Shown here: piece by piece, positions 31,260-43,302 of the stretch
How the letters are laid out: every line of letters starts with the position of its first letter
Numbering within the stretch: the first letter of the stretch is position 1
DNA from: Dactylellina haptotyla
Taxonomy: Eukaryota > Ascomycota > Orbiliomycetes > Orbiliales > Orbiliaceae
Assembly: GCA_031310005.1 (NCBI GenBank)
Contig: CM062387.1
Coordinates: 1,922,001 to 1,986,000, forward strand
Direction: 5' to 3'
DNA: 64,000 bases
Notes under the pieces: generated by a model
Seen by the model: only the letters and a program-made list of their open reading frames with translations
Database searches by the model: none
What the model was told of the DNA's origin: nothing
Program-made: the position numbers and the translations under genes

Positions 31260-33798
31260 CTAGACCCCTAAAAATCTTGAGACGCTCCATTCGTCATCCT
31301 GAAGATAAAGTTGAAATGTTGCCGATCCAGCAGCGAACAAGATCTTTTGGTAGAGGGGGTGGTCCTCTGGAATTCTTTCATCCTGAAATCGCCTGACTAA
31401 ACGCTCTAGAATCGGCTCCGTGTAACGAACTAGACCTCTTTCCGTCAGCACCCATGTTACAAGGTCGAAAACTCTTTTGTTAAGCGGGCGGACGACTGCT
31501 GGATCTGCATAAGATAATCTGTGCAACATCGTTTGGATAACTCTTACTGCACTGAGAGAATCGGATCCGTGTACATTTGCTACAGCCCTGTTAGAACCAA
31601 AAAATACCCAACGGTCAACAGACGTAGGGCTGCGCATAATTTCTTTAAAATCGTCCGCGGAAAGTGCAGCGAGATTTTTGTATAATATATCACCATACTC
31701 TTTAACCTCATGATGCTGGCCAAGGTCCATGTGAAACGAAATTATACTGACAGCATTCCAAAAGTACCTTGGATCGGTTGAACTGTAGCCTCTGCCTCGT
31801 GATTGGTGCATATTATGTTTGATGTAGTGGTACATTATTTTAGCGTCTTCTAGTCGGGACATCCGTACCAAGAGCCACTGTAGCCTAACTGCCATTGAAA
31901 TTCCAGACATTTTCTCCATTTCATCCGCGAAATGAGACGGAATCAATACGGCTCTGGCTCGCTGTATTAGTCGAAGTACCATGTGGAGTTCATTTCGTTC
32001 AGCGTACATCTCAATAAGAGTTGTGATAGCGGCGCTACTACGGTAGATAGTAAGCTGAAAAGCTGAATCCACGCTGAGCAAAAACTCCGCCAGTTCCAAT
32101 AGCGTATCAGATATAGGGCCTAGCTGCAGCTCCCTAGTGTGGTGAAGCCTCCTAGCAAAACCATGGAAGTTCACGAGAGCTTCATATACTACTCTGTGAG
32201 TGAGAGAAAATCCTGAAGATTCGGATAGTAGGTAAGGTATGTGTATCACCAACGCCCTAAACCTCAAATGGTCTATCGGGTGAAAGACATAATGTCCAGG
32301 GCTGATGGCCAAAGTGGCTTCATCCGGCCCTATCGCTTGCCATAGGTGCATAAAAATCCTGTAAAATGCGACTAGCATGTCTTTTTTGAACCCTTCTCTA
32401 ACGCTCAAACCATGTCTCTCAAAAAACTGGGGCCAATCTCCTCTTAAAGCCCATTCGACCATATTAGGATCCTTTGGCGCCCAAAAGTCCCAGTCGTCGC
32501 TTAAGACCATGAAAGGGGATAATAAACCGTCGTTCTGAGAACCCTGTTTGTGTTTGCTGCCACCTGAAAACCCATTCATTTTCGGTCTATGGTGGAAGAT
32601 TCTCGCGGTATGATTCATTTTGTATACTGCCCGATTAAAATCGGGTATGAACCTTGGCGAAACAATTTTCCAAAGTTCTTCTGGCAAACAGGGTTGTCTG
32701 TCATCAACCGGTTGGACCGTAGGTTGCAGGGTCATAGAATCGATTGAACGCGCTAGATCTTCGCATATGTGCTCTAAAGTTACGGCAATACTCTCTCCTT
32801 TGTCAAGACTATCTGGTTCGGGGATAATAGGCTCCCGACCCGCAGAGCCAGATCCAGATCTTCTGCGCGAGGATTGTGGTGCTCCCGGTATTGGATTGTG
32901 GACAGACCGTGTCTCTAAATCGATATCAAGGCGCGTTTCATTCGAAGGATGATCTCCAGAAACTTCATCGAAAGTACTTTTTTCGGACTTTGAGGTTTCG
33001 AGATTTCCTAAAATTCCGGTATCAATTTCCATACTGGTGGATTGAGGTAAATTGGACTCGTCAATTTCGGCCGATAAAGATTGTGAGGTTTTGGCGTCGT
33101 CGTTGATTGTAGCATCTTCCACCCTGGATATTAGTTGTTGGCTTGGGTCTGCGACTTGGTCCGTATATATGAGTTCAATCTTTGAAGCGACAGTTTGGCT
33201 ATATCGGTCGGAGCTCAGTGCGGTGGCTGGGCTCGGTGTCGATAGTATTATGTCTCCAGGGCTGGAAGCCTTGCCTAGCGATGCGAAGTTAGTAAATGAG
33301 ATCGGAAATGTGTCTGATACTTCATAGATTCATCGCAGTACTCACCACCGTAATCCTGCGGGAAAGCGTTAAGAACATCCTGCACTTCTTCCTCACTCAG
33401 AACCCTGCCAGAACGCCCCAGGGTTACTCGATGGATGTTCTTGCCCTGCTTCCTCCTCTCGAGAATTGTATTGCGAATATGAAGTTTGCGCTTCTCGGTA
33501 AGGCTTTTATGGGATACGCCCCACTGGTCCAAGTATCGTTTTAGACTATGCGCTCTACAGTTGAGATTTTCTTTCATTAGCTCCAGAGCTTTAGACTGTC
33601 GTGGCATCACAACACAATGGAAGCAACATACTTTAGATGAAAATCCCGTTCAAATTCGAGGGCATGGAGGATATCGTTTTGGCTCATACCATAGCCGTGC
33701 ATTCGAAGGATAAAGTCCTTGTGGACGAGTATGTGCTTCGATTTCACATATCCCCTTTTCGGTCGCGTCGGTGCGACTTTCACAATTTTGTAATCCAT
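31260..33798 (-). CDS. Clr5-domain protein
   Basis: The start at 33798 gives MDYKIVKVAPTRPKRG and ILVHKDFILRMHGYGMSQND. Exon 2 (to 33346) gives SKALELMKENLNCRAHSLKR and YLDQWGVSHK. Together they have the H-K...G-x-S...W-G-x-x-K pattern of the Clr5 domain found at the N-terminus of many fungal proteins. The intron 33345-33275 (GTGAGT...CTAACTTCGCATCGCTAG) then leads into one long exon (33274-31260) encoding an acidic linker and a helical region (ELWKIVSPRFIPDFNRAVYK, FFERHGLSVREGFKKDML, VLRLIQRARAVLIPSHFADE). The junction between exons 1 and 2 (about 33596-33631) is unresolved: the only GT-AG pair gives a 36-nt intron that breaks the frame. It is about 775 aa. In yeast, Clr5 acts in gene silencing; for this family the role is inferred. 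Confidence 0.65.
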
Positions 33799-34195
33799 AG
33801 TTGCGGATATGCGCAGCGGAGTTATCAGAGGGTACAAAGACGTTAAGTAGACTTTAAGAAAAGGGAAATATATAGGGAAACTATCTCCTGCGTGGGTGGT
33901 CCCTTAGGTGGATATATAACGATAATATATTTGGAGATTCGAACCGCCTCACTGTATTGTGTAGACTTGAAGCGGGCGGGTTTGGATAGAGTCAAAAACT
34001 CCAGGCTGGTAAACGGGGTTTCGAAGGCGTATTTATATCGATATCCCTGGTGTCCGCAAGACGCAGATATGCAAAAGAACGGCATTCAGCCTATCAGCTG
34101 GAAATGCTTAATGGAATCATCATCAGTATCGTGCGCTCTGCATCGAAACGCATCAGCCCGCTCCTCTCGCTTAAACTTTCCGCCAAGATTAAATC

Positions 34196-34281
34196 CGACT
34201 TTTGGCGAGCCAATAGAATCTCCTCAAAATCGACTTTTTGGCGAGCGAATAGGATCCCTTTAAAATCGACTTTCTTTCGCT
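34196..34281 (-). repeat. Imperfect 36-bp tandem repeat in 33799-34895 gap
   Basis: About 2.4 copies with period 35-36 bp. Read on the minus strand they encode a 12-residue step (KKVDFKGILFAR, QKVDFEEILLAR, QKSDLILAE) inside a short ORF of about 70 codons. No promoter or family is visible. The rest of the gap is empty except for a small direct repeat (CCCGGTATTCTAAGG twice near 34575-34605). Confidence 0.6.
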
Positions 34282-34895
34282 GTAAAAATCCTGCCAAGCT
34301 TTCCATCTTTTCAAATGTACCCAAACCCCATCTTGCTTGCGTGAGTAAGACAAGTATTCGACGCGTTCTTGCATGAAACTATGCATCACAGCTACAATTT
34401 TGAAGGTACCTGATCGAATTCTAAGGGCAACAATTCAGACCAGTGGAGATAGACCACCCCGCGGCAACACAGCATTCGGCTATTCTGCTCCCAGCGCTGC
34501 TACTAGCAGAGTCAACAGTACACGATTTGCTTGGCACAAAATGTCATGGGAAATACTTCGGTTTTGGCGTTAGCCCGGTATTCTAAGGCCCGGTATTCTA
34601 AGGCGAATCGACATGGCTGAGGAAAATAGAAAAAGCTTTTGAATTTTGTGCCTGATCTAAAGTACCAAAATATATGATGTAAATGTGGTAGCCTTCACTT
34701 TTTAAATGGCTCTAGGAGAGAACCTCGGGTTACTGGGATACACACCCAACAGATGGCATCTGGTTTACGAGACAAACCTAACAGCGCATGGTAAACGCTC
34801 ACAAAGCAATTGCAAACACGTATATAGACGTTGGGGTAGAATCCAAAATTATCATTCAAAGAGATCTTGGTATATAATCAGAGGGTACGAGAAAT

Positions 34896-35402
34896 TCAAA
34901 CGACATCGTAAGTATCTACCCACCATCTAGTGTTTGTCACAGGACGAGGGCACAGCCGATCCAACTTTTCGTTCCCGTATTCAACCCAGTCATCAATCTT
35001 AAGCGATAAATTCTCTACTTCTTCATCTCGCCCATTGGATCTGCGCACGAGCATGTCCGCCTTCCGCTGCCTCTTCACAAGAGCAGCCTGTAGTTTCTGA
35101 AGTACTTCGTACTCACGTTCTAGTTTCTCCTGTAATCTACGAATATTTTGGCCCAACCCCACAAAACAATACCCGAACCTTCTCATCCCGACTTCAACTT
35201 TGAGAACCTCAACTTCCAATGTGTACGGGTCATCGTAGTCATCAACAGTCAACTCTACGTTATTTTCGGCGTTACCGAATACTTGATCGTCTAGATCGGC
35301 TGTCAAGACTGAATTTCCTGGAAAAGTTCTGGGCCGCCGTGGTAGATTTAGGTCTTGTTCGAATAAATCGAATTTGTCAAAAATATCTACGTGTGATAGC
35401 AT
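34896..35402 (-). CDS. Small hypothetical coiled-coil protein
   Basis: One open exon, 168 aa, ATG at 35402. The N-terminal half is acidic (NNVELTVDDYDDPYTLEVEV). Residues about 85-120 form a likely coiled coil (GQNIRRLQEKLEREYEVLQK). The end reads LKIDDWVEYGNEKLDRLCPR. No signal peptide or known domain. It could have a further exon, since GTAGATAC occurs near the end. Composition argues for a real gene. Confidence 0.5.
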   Translation of the reverse strand: MLSHVDIFDKFDLFEQDLNLPRRPRTFPGNSVLTADLDDQVFGNAENNVELTVDDYDDPYTLEVEVLKVEVGMRRFGYCFVGLGQNIRRLQEKLEREYEVLQKLQAALVKRQRKADMLVRRSNGRDEEVENLSLKIDDWVEYGNEKLDRLCPRPVTNTRWWVDTYDVV

Positions 35403-35712
35403 GCCGATTTTAGAGATATATTATCTTGGAATCTACTTGATACCATGTACTTATGACTAGTAGTTTGCTGTCTATTCAATCAAGAATATTTAGACCAACG
35501 CCTTCACTAAGGCGTTCGATATCTTGTCTCACTAACGGGAACCTGATGTTTCTCATTTCCAACTCACAGTATCAACGCAAAACGAATCAAAAATGCAACG
35601 TATATTCTATTGTGATAGAAGCTACGACGTTTCCATATCCAACCAGTTCCTCTCGTGGGTAATATTCAAGGTCTCATGACAGATAAAATGCAAATAAAAT
35701 GGTAAAATAAGG

Positions 35713-36147
35713 TTATTCAACTCGAAACAAGGGCTCTCCTGTGATCGGGTCCCATTCCAGTCCCTTCTCTTGCATCAACAACGCCTGCTTGACCCATTCC
35801 GTGTGAATACGTTCGTATACGCCCAGGCGACGATGTTGGCTGAAACGTTTAATTCGCGGTAGGCATGGGGAGCTCATCAATGCGTTTGGAGATTGAGTTG
35901 ATGTGCTATATTGTATGACATATTTCCACCTGGTTAGTTATCTACTTGTGACAAGTATAAGTTGGGACTGCGAGTGTAATGACAATACGCACAGTGCTAT
36001 GATGGTACGCATGTTAATAGAAGCTGATGCTGGGTTTTTCATCTTAGATGCGTAGATGCTGTTGGTGATAGTGTGATCTATACGGGAGGTGCCGAGGCGA
36101 ATAGGTGTATGAGGCAGCTTGCGTGGAGAGGGTTTTAGGGGCGCCAT
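35713..36147 (-). CDS. Small two-exon hypothetical protein
   Basis: Exon 1 is 36147-35993, the intron is 35992-35930 (GTGCGT...CTAACCAG with a good branch site) and exon 2 is 35929-35713, giving 123 aa. It is basic and starts MAPLKPSPRKLPHTPIRLGT. The C-terminus is KRFSQHRRLGVYERIHTEWV followed by KQALLMQEKGLEWDPITGEP. The basic N-terminus could be a mitochondrial presequence, but I do not recognise the family. Preceding gap 35403-35712 is short and empty. Confidence 0.55.
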
Positions 36148-36832
36148 CCTAACTCGAAATACCCGGTTAAAAGCTAATACTCAGGGAGGAGACTCTGAAA
36201 TGAAGGGGATGGTACTGGATGGTTCGAGACAGAGGTAGATGGGAACTTTTAGAAGTTCAGATTGAAAACTTGTATCCATCTTTGAGTAAAGGCGTCCGTT
36301 GTACCGTACAGTGTTGCATGTTGGCGTTCCAATCAAATCACAGTAGAGCTCGCGGATGGCACCTGGGATTATCTCCACGCAACGTTCTGATAGCATGTTA
36401 AATAAATATCTTGAGAATTACTTGAAGTGGAGGAATATAGCATCGTCGTTGCACATGAATTCTAAGACCAAAGGAGAAAAGTCGCTCTCTTTCGTTCCCG
36501 TTCCCGGTGGTGTCACCTTGCTAGCGCAACGCAAGGGCCCCCTGTGCTGGTTAGCTTGTGAGACCAAGCCCACCCAAAACAATGCCGTAGACCCACAAGT
36601 GTTGCAAAGTGGTTAATTGCATTAATTGGAATGTTATATGGTAATCCAGCCAGGAGAAGTCGGAGCCCCTTGATAATCAGGGCTGAATACATCGCGAGGT
36701 GCTTTAAATACGGGATCGGGGCCCTGATTGTCGTCTGCAGTTCTTCTGGCAAGTTTCGCCGCCACTGACGCAGCAAGCCTCGGTCGACTTTTACGCCTTG
36801 CATTGTATTACCCCGGATTTCGAACCACCACA
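36148..36832. other. Divergent promoter region with a transcription-factor-like ORF
   Basis: No clear gene. A minus-strand ORF (36513-36833) contains LLRQWRRNLPEELQTTIRAP and YLKHLAMYSALIIKGLRLLL, faintly like the middle homology region of Zn2Cys6 transcription factors. It has no upstream or downstream continuation and may be a fragment or chance. Confidence 0.3.
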
Positions 36833-37853
36833 ATGCGGCGCCGGATAGAGTTTCACCTCCCCTTGAAAAGCCTCGCGCTGGCGGCGGCGTTGATTACGAT
36901 CATGTACGTGGTCATGACCACGTCCACAGACACGATATCGAATGTAGGTGAATTTAACCTATACACGGGGGGAATAGCATATACTGACAACTGTAACTAT
37001 GTAGCTATCGAGTTTTCTCCAGCAACAGCCTCTGAACTCCACCGCGATACCAGACAATTCAACAAGCGCAGCGCCACCCCCGGAGATAAAACGTATAACC
37101 ATAAAAGATAAAGTCGCAGTAATCACCGATACACGGTTCACAGCCAAGCACATCCCCCTCATCCTACACTTCCACACCGTCCTCGGAAACGACTGGCCGA
37201 TCGTATACTACACCAGCCAGGAAGTCATAGACGAGCACCTCGAACCGAAAAACGGAACCAATAAAGCCTCAGCAATATGGACCCGAGCCGTTAAAGAAGG
37301 CCGGATAGAAGTTCGTCTCGTGCCCCCGGAATTCGACCTGAGCTCGCGCGATGGCGTCAATCTCTACATGTCCGACCCCTGGCTGTGGGAACAGCTCGCC
37401 CCGGCCCAGAAGGTCCTGGTGTTCCAATCGGATGCGATCATATGCGCCAACGCGCACAACACAGTCGACGACTTCCTACAGTGGGATTTCATCGGTGCGA
37501 CATTGGTAAAAGAGGGACGAATATACAACGGCGGGCTATCACTACGGAATAGAGTTATGATGCTGGATATCATTAGCGAGGGGAGTACCTACGCGGCGGA
37601 GACCAAGTCCGGCAATTTCACAAAAGGCGGGGAGGACGTGTGGTTTTCGATAAAGATGGACCAGAGGGGTGCCAATCTGCCCGATAGCAAAACTGCGAGC
37701 GAGTTCGCGTGTGAGTACACCTGGCATGTGGAAACACAGAAAGCGTCGCTGGGGTATCATAAGATTCACAAAGCGGCGCATGGGAGTCTGGAAGAGATCG
37801 CGGCATGGTGCCCTGAGATCGCCCTTGCTGCGCCTGGTGGGTTGAGGGGCTAA
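36833..37853 (+). CDS. DUF5672 glycosyltransferase-like type II membrane protein
   Basis: Exons 36833-36943 and 37005-37853 (intron GTAGGT...TATGTAG, phase 0) give 319 aa. Residues 10-30 are one membrane helix (LPLKSLALAAALITIMYVVM) after a basic start MRRRIEF, so a Golgi-type II topology is expected. The luminal part has the DUF5672 landmarks VAVITDTRFTAKHIPLILHF, GNDWPIVYYTSQEVI, PAQKVLVFQSDAIICA (acidic Q-S-D site), FLQWDFIGATLV, YNGGLSLRNRVMML and GGEDVWFSIKM. Known: the family is predicted to be sugar transferases. Substrate is unknown; a cell-wall or glycoprotein role is inferred. Confidence 0.85.
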
Positions 37854-38077
37854 GTTAGTGTAAATATTTTCTATTTTGATGTACCATGTTATTTTATGTC
37901 TGAACGAGCTTATATTTCATAATCAATAATTATATCCAAATGAAACCATCACATTAAGAATCTATTTAAATAGTAGTTTTTTTAGTTCGAGACTTCGTAC
38001 CGTCTCGAAATGAATTTCTTTATCAAACTTCTACAGGGGTAACATCGGAAAACGAGACTGTCTTGGGCTTTGAATTC

Positions 38078-41000
38078 TCATTCATTTTCGGGTGTTACAA
38101 TTTTACTGCGCGGTATCGAATCAAGCCTAGATTAGGTTAGCAAAGAAGGTTCGAGGAATGGAATCAGAAGTACATACTTAATGTCACATTCGAGAGTTTT
38201 AAGCGGCGCTCCTGTAGCTTCCCCTGTTATTAGGACCCGATTGGCTACCGAGAAACTGTCTGCCGTAGGGTGGGTTTTCCCAGCTATTTCATCGCTGGTG
38301 GGCTGGCCTTGTGGGCTGGCCGTGGGTTCTACGACTGGTTCTGGCTTCTTGACCACAGAACCGGTTGCTCCGAGATAGAACTGAGTATCTTTGACAGTAG
38401 TCTTGGCTTTATCAATGACCGGATCAACATCAACCACGTAAGTTCTGATAAAGTCTTTCGCCTTTTCCACCATGAGCATCCAGAGTGTTTTCTGAGATGG
38501 CAAATGGGCTTCGAGTAAAGCAACTATGGCCACGGCAAGGGCGATCTGAGGCAGTTCGACGGTATCCCACAGTCCGCAGTCCGCTTCAATGTCCGTGCCG
38601 ATCTTTTTAATCGTATCCGAGAAATCGAGTCCTAGGAAATCGGCGATCTCCGCGCTCGGAATATCAAATTCACCATCGAATTTCTGGAAGGCGAGAAGGC
38701 GGGTGACGAACATCTGTTGGCATTTCTCTTCGGAAACGGGTCCGATGATGATGGGTGCCGGGTTTTCGACATCATACAAAGCTGAACGAGCTTTCAAGGC
38801 AGCTTCAAGCTGCCTATCCGAGTCCCGGCTCCGTCCTCCATAATGGGTTGGTGTAGTGTACTCCATACTATAAGGACCACGGCTGGGAACTAAGGAGTTC
38901 AAATCTACTGATTTTGAAATATCACAGAGGCTAAAAGCGTCAAGCAACGGGCCGCTTTGTCTGTTCTTGAAAGACTTTGGCTGACCAACATGCTCACTCA
39001 CCATATTAGAGCCACTATCCTTTGGTCTTTGAACGGAGGGCAACTCCACGTTAATAAGGGAATCTAGAAAACTTCTAGCTCTACTTTCAGCATCACTATC
39101 CCTTGCTGACGCACAATTCCTTTGACGCGAAAATTCTCTAGGTGATATCTCTTTATATTCTATGACGTGTGCTGATATTCGAGCGTCAAAATCATCCTCA
39201 CGAAGCCTTGCTTTAGATCTCGGCCGCGTTGCAATGATCTCTGGCGGCGTTGCCCGAGGCTTAGTATCACTATCGTCCGTCGTATTCCCCTCCAAATAGC
39301 CGATTTCGCTATCGTGGGGGATGAAATCAGAATCATCTCCGCTAGTCGAGTTCCGGAAGCCTCTGATAATGGAACTGCGCCGTTCACTTGGTGCTTTGCG
39401 ATGTTTGTGTGCATCGACTGGAAATCTCTGAGTGTCTAGACCTCCTGCAATAGAAAGGCCATCGAAGCTTTCGTTACTACTAGACCCATCGATAATATTC
39501 TCTTTCGCCCCGCCAGTCGACCTCCCCGATCTCCCACCGATGGATTGATTTACAATACGTAGGCAGCGCTGAGCCTTAAGTGCATTCAGTCTTTCTCTTT
39601 TAGCATTAATGAGAGATTTATGGTTTTTGACATCCGACCCACTTCGGGAAGGAGGAGAATTGGATCTGTATGCAGATGCGGAATCGCGGAACCCATCACA
39701 GCCGGGGTCAGACTCAGACTCAGACCCAAACTCATCGTATTCGGTCATGAAAGCATTCGGCATAGCCCGACTTGAACGCGAATTCCGGGGAGGACTGGGC
39801 TGTTTGTTGAAAATTTGTTAGTCTATCGTTTCAAAAACATTTGGTTCGAATAATTAGAACGTGAAGTGCTTACTCGTGCGCGGTCTCGAGCTCTCTTGTG
39901 GTGGCTAGATCTTAGCTTTACCAAAAGAGAGTCAAGCATTTCGTTACGACTGGACCCATCAGACCCAGTTTCTTCTTCGAAATCGCTTGATGCATCGCTG
40001 TCGTCACCACCGAGGGCGCCCAGGGCCATCCCTGACATTGGTATTGCTAGGTCAACTTCTTCGACGGCGACGAAATCGTCATCCGCTATCTTTTTGGCCG
40101 GTGCTGATTCAATCGTGTTCTCAGTTGAAGCCTCTATACTTGCAGTTCCTGCCGTTTGCGTTCCTCGAGGCGCTAACAGCAGGTCAGAGTCGTCCTTGAA
40201 GGTAGTCTCAACAAAGATATCTTCATCGATAAAAGCGTCGCGACTGGCGTCTTTTGCTTCAAACTGTTCTTCAACGGCGACGAAGCTGGTCCATTCGGAT
40301 ACAAGGGACCACTTGCATCCCAGACGCTCGCCTTCATCCTTCAATAGTGCTCTCCTTTCCCGAGAGCTTATAGTTGCGCCATCATGGTTGAAATTCATGT
40401 GGCATTCTCCACGCCCTAAACCTTCCATCAAAGCACGAGCCGCTAATTTATGTATGGTGCTGTCTGGGAGTTTCAGGTGTTTAATCGGGACCCATTTAGT
40501 GACAGGATCTCTTCCAGGCTTCGATATAATGAAGTTGATTCCAGAGAGCGGGTACTTAGGCTCCAAAGATTCGAAAAGCATGAAGATCCGATTCCGCATG
40601 AAAGGGCTGGAATCTAGGCCCCTCACCGGGGATTGCATCATCTTGCAGCTTTGGACCAGGTAATTCCTTTTTTGATCTAAAACTTATCCGTTAGTTTCCA
40701 ATTTTCCCAAATAGCCTTTGTGGGATTCTATTCACCTGATTCCGAAGTCGCATCTTGCGTATCCCAGTCTTTTTGGTTGTCTAGCTTTATGTCCACCACG
40801 TTTACATGCGGTTTAAGAGCGGCGCTCAAAGTAGCTACAACTCGGGATTCCCACCCTCCTTCGCGCGCGAGCGGGATGATCTCCGAATAGCCACCACCAC
40901 GCTTGGCGATGCCTTCTACTAGGGCGTGCGATACAGCATTACCAATACCGAGACAGAAGAAACGAACTCTTCCTTCTGTTTTCTTCGCTATTTCTTCAAC

Positions 41001-42497
41001 GTAGTCTAGGGTATTTTCGAGATTCCACACTTCGCCATCAGTTAGAGTGATAATATCCATGCTTTGGAAGTTCCCTTTAGCAGCAATGACCGCTTTCAAA
41101 GCTGGCAAGAGATAGGTGCCACCCATGTTTGAATGGAAGTCTGATCTGACATGTTCCAACGCCTCTTCGAGATTCCCGCTGGTGTAAGCGTTAGATTCCT
41201 CCCAAAGACTTTCGTAGTTGCTTCCGAAAGAGAATATATTGAAATGGCGTTCCTTGGGGATACCCTTCAAGAAGAACTCCATGGCCGATTTAAGCGGGGC
41301 GATTTTATCGCTCATTGAGCCCGATCTATCAGCCAGGAATATGATCTCCCCGTCGCTTACGGTTTTCTCACCAGAGATTTCTCTAAGCAGGAATTCAGGC
41401 GGGACAGTAAGCATAACGGCTTTGTGGTTTGTAAATTCCGGATGGGTCTCCACGAAAGCTTGTGGCTCCTCAAGACTGGCCTCCGGTTTTGTTTTGATGC
41501 GTAGCTCAAAATCTTTATCTAGATGTGAAAGAGTCTGTCCGAGACGGACGTGGGCGGATTTGCCATTTCCCTTTTGTTCAGCTTGAAGGAACTCTTCCCA
41601 AGTTTGACAAACCCTCTCGCCCGCACCCATCTCAATAGCAACGTCGTGAGTGGCGCTCTCAATTGAGAGTATATTCTCCGGTGCGAGGACGTCGATGTCG
41701 ATGCTCAAACTATTGAGTTTAGCTGATTCTCCGAGCGCTTCGGCCACCCCAGGCGGTGCAGTACCGAAGCGGGGCGCGATATAAACGGGCAGCCTGAAAG
41801 TGGTAAGACCGTTTCCCTCCTCGAAATTATAGGGCAACAAAGCGATGAAGGATATCTCCACCTTGAGACGACAGTGCGCCGGGATGTTACCCAAGGTGGT
41901 CGTAAAGATTTCATCGTTTTGCTTTTCGAGCAAACCGGCGGACCTGTATTGTCTAACCGCATTGTTGAATGTCTCCACCGCCTTTTTCTTGGATTCCACT
42001 TTCCCCTTGAGGATTTTATCTTTCCCCAATCGACAAACAAAATCCGAGACAGTGCAACCTGGGGGAAGAGGGAAAGTGTAAGACGCCTTGGGAATCACGT
42101 GGTCGTTCTCATTTAAGAACAAGTGGGTGACAGAAACCTTTGCAGTATCGTTGATTATGCGGGCATCGATTGAAGCGTGAAGGGGGGGTAAAAATCCTTT
42201 CCGCGGAACCTGTGGCGGCGTATATTGTGGTGGTGGTGGTGGTGGTGGTGGTTGATATTCAGGTACTGGAAACGTTACCGCCTCAGCGTCTTGCAGCTCT
42301 CCCCTTCTTGGCCCTCCGTAGTACGGTTCTCTATCTGTTGCAAGATGAGCGGCGAATGTCTGAAAGTTGCTCCCGCGCCCGGGGTATTTGTGGGAGTCCT
42401 CAGGTCGCTGTGACACCCATGGTGGTAGTGGTTCACGGGGATCGTATTTCCAACTTATGCCCGGCCCGCGATTTAATCTTATTTTGTGTGAATACAT
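38078..42497 (-). CDS. VIT and von Willebrand factor A domain protein
   Basis: Four exons: 42497-40736, 40676-39874, 39799-38178 and 38126-38078, giving 1411 aa with the frame closed throughout. After a Pro-rich N-terminus (PEYQPPPPPPPPQYTPP) comes the VIT domain (KVSVTHLFLNENDHVIPKAS, YTFPLPPGCTVSDFVC, NIPAHCRLKVEISFIALLPY). The VWA domain follows at about 385-560 with a complete metal site: DRSGSMS, GGTYLLPAL and TLTDGEVWN. The middle is acidic and disordered. The C-terminal region (LLAFQKFDGEFDIPSAEIAD, VAIVALLEAHLPSQKTLWML) is the helical tail found in this family. The last small exon is chosen because GCTAACCTAATCTAG is a good branch and acceptor; otherwise the protein ends 15 residues differently. 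Intracellular, role unknown in fungi. Confidence 0.88.
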
Positions 42498-43302
42498 TAC
42501 AGCTCTTTTTTCATTTAAATGTGCAAGAGTTAAAGCAGGGCCTCAGATTATCACCTAAGTACTGTGGTTTGTTTGGCCTGGGAATTCGGATTCGAAATCG
42601 TTGGGTTTTGCGTCCCTTGTGCAATTGTGCTTTCAAGCTCGAGCGTGAACGTCGGACTGGTAACAATGATAATTGGTCGTAAGATATTATATTGGGAGCT
42701 GCCAAATTATAAGATCCTGAGGGCGCCGATAGAACTCAGTCGATTTAACCTTTCTCCAAGAGAGCTTATTTATAGGAGGCCAGAAAATCTTTAGATAATC
42801 GGAGAATCTTCCGTGCGGTATATCATGAGGCTGAAGGATCCAAGACCCTAGTCTCAAACCCACACCGAACCGCGAAGAGCGAAGACCCCGCCTGAAAAGT
42901 CTTCTGAGAGCAACACATTCGGGCCATCACAGCCTCACTAACACTGGAATTAGCAACTTCCGATTTGCTGGAAAGCCTTGCATTTTCTCTCGCGTCAGCT
43001 ATATCAGCGAATGCGCGGTGGTGGCGGTCCAGTCTTGGCAGGCATGATGGCCAATAAGAATACCGTACATCTGGCTTGGCTATGCTGCGCATCCCAAAGT
43101 AAGCGTGGAACAGCGAGTCGTGACGAATATCTGCAGGAATCACCCCGAATACGCAGCCTGAACAGTGGAGTTCACTTCTTGTATTCGAACCGTAGAAATC
43201 ATATATAAGATTTTGATGTTGTGGAAGCAGCCGTGTAATCAACCTTCGTAACTGTGCCCCGCGCGCATTCTGACCACAACAACAAAACTCATATCACCAA
43301 AA
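42498..43302. other. Divergent intergenic region
   Basis: Promoters of the VIT-VWA gene and of the 10-exon orphan. A 139-codon minus-strand ORF at 42823-43242 lacks any recognisable feature and is not called. Confidence 0.5.

Noticed and set aside
36513-37300. tRNA-like B-box matches such as TTCGAACC in this window
   Set aside because: Sites near 13150, 33935 and 36820 lack a matching A box and acceptor stem at proper distance.
42823-43242. 139-codon minus-strand ORF between two divergent genes
   Set aside because: No recognisable domain and it lies in the shared promoter region.
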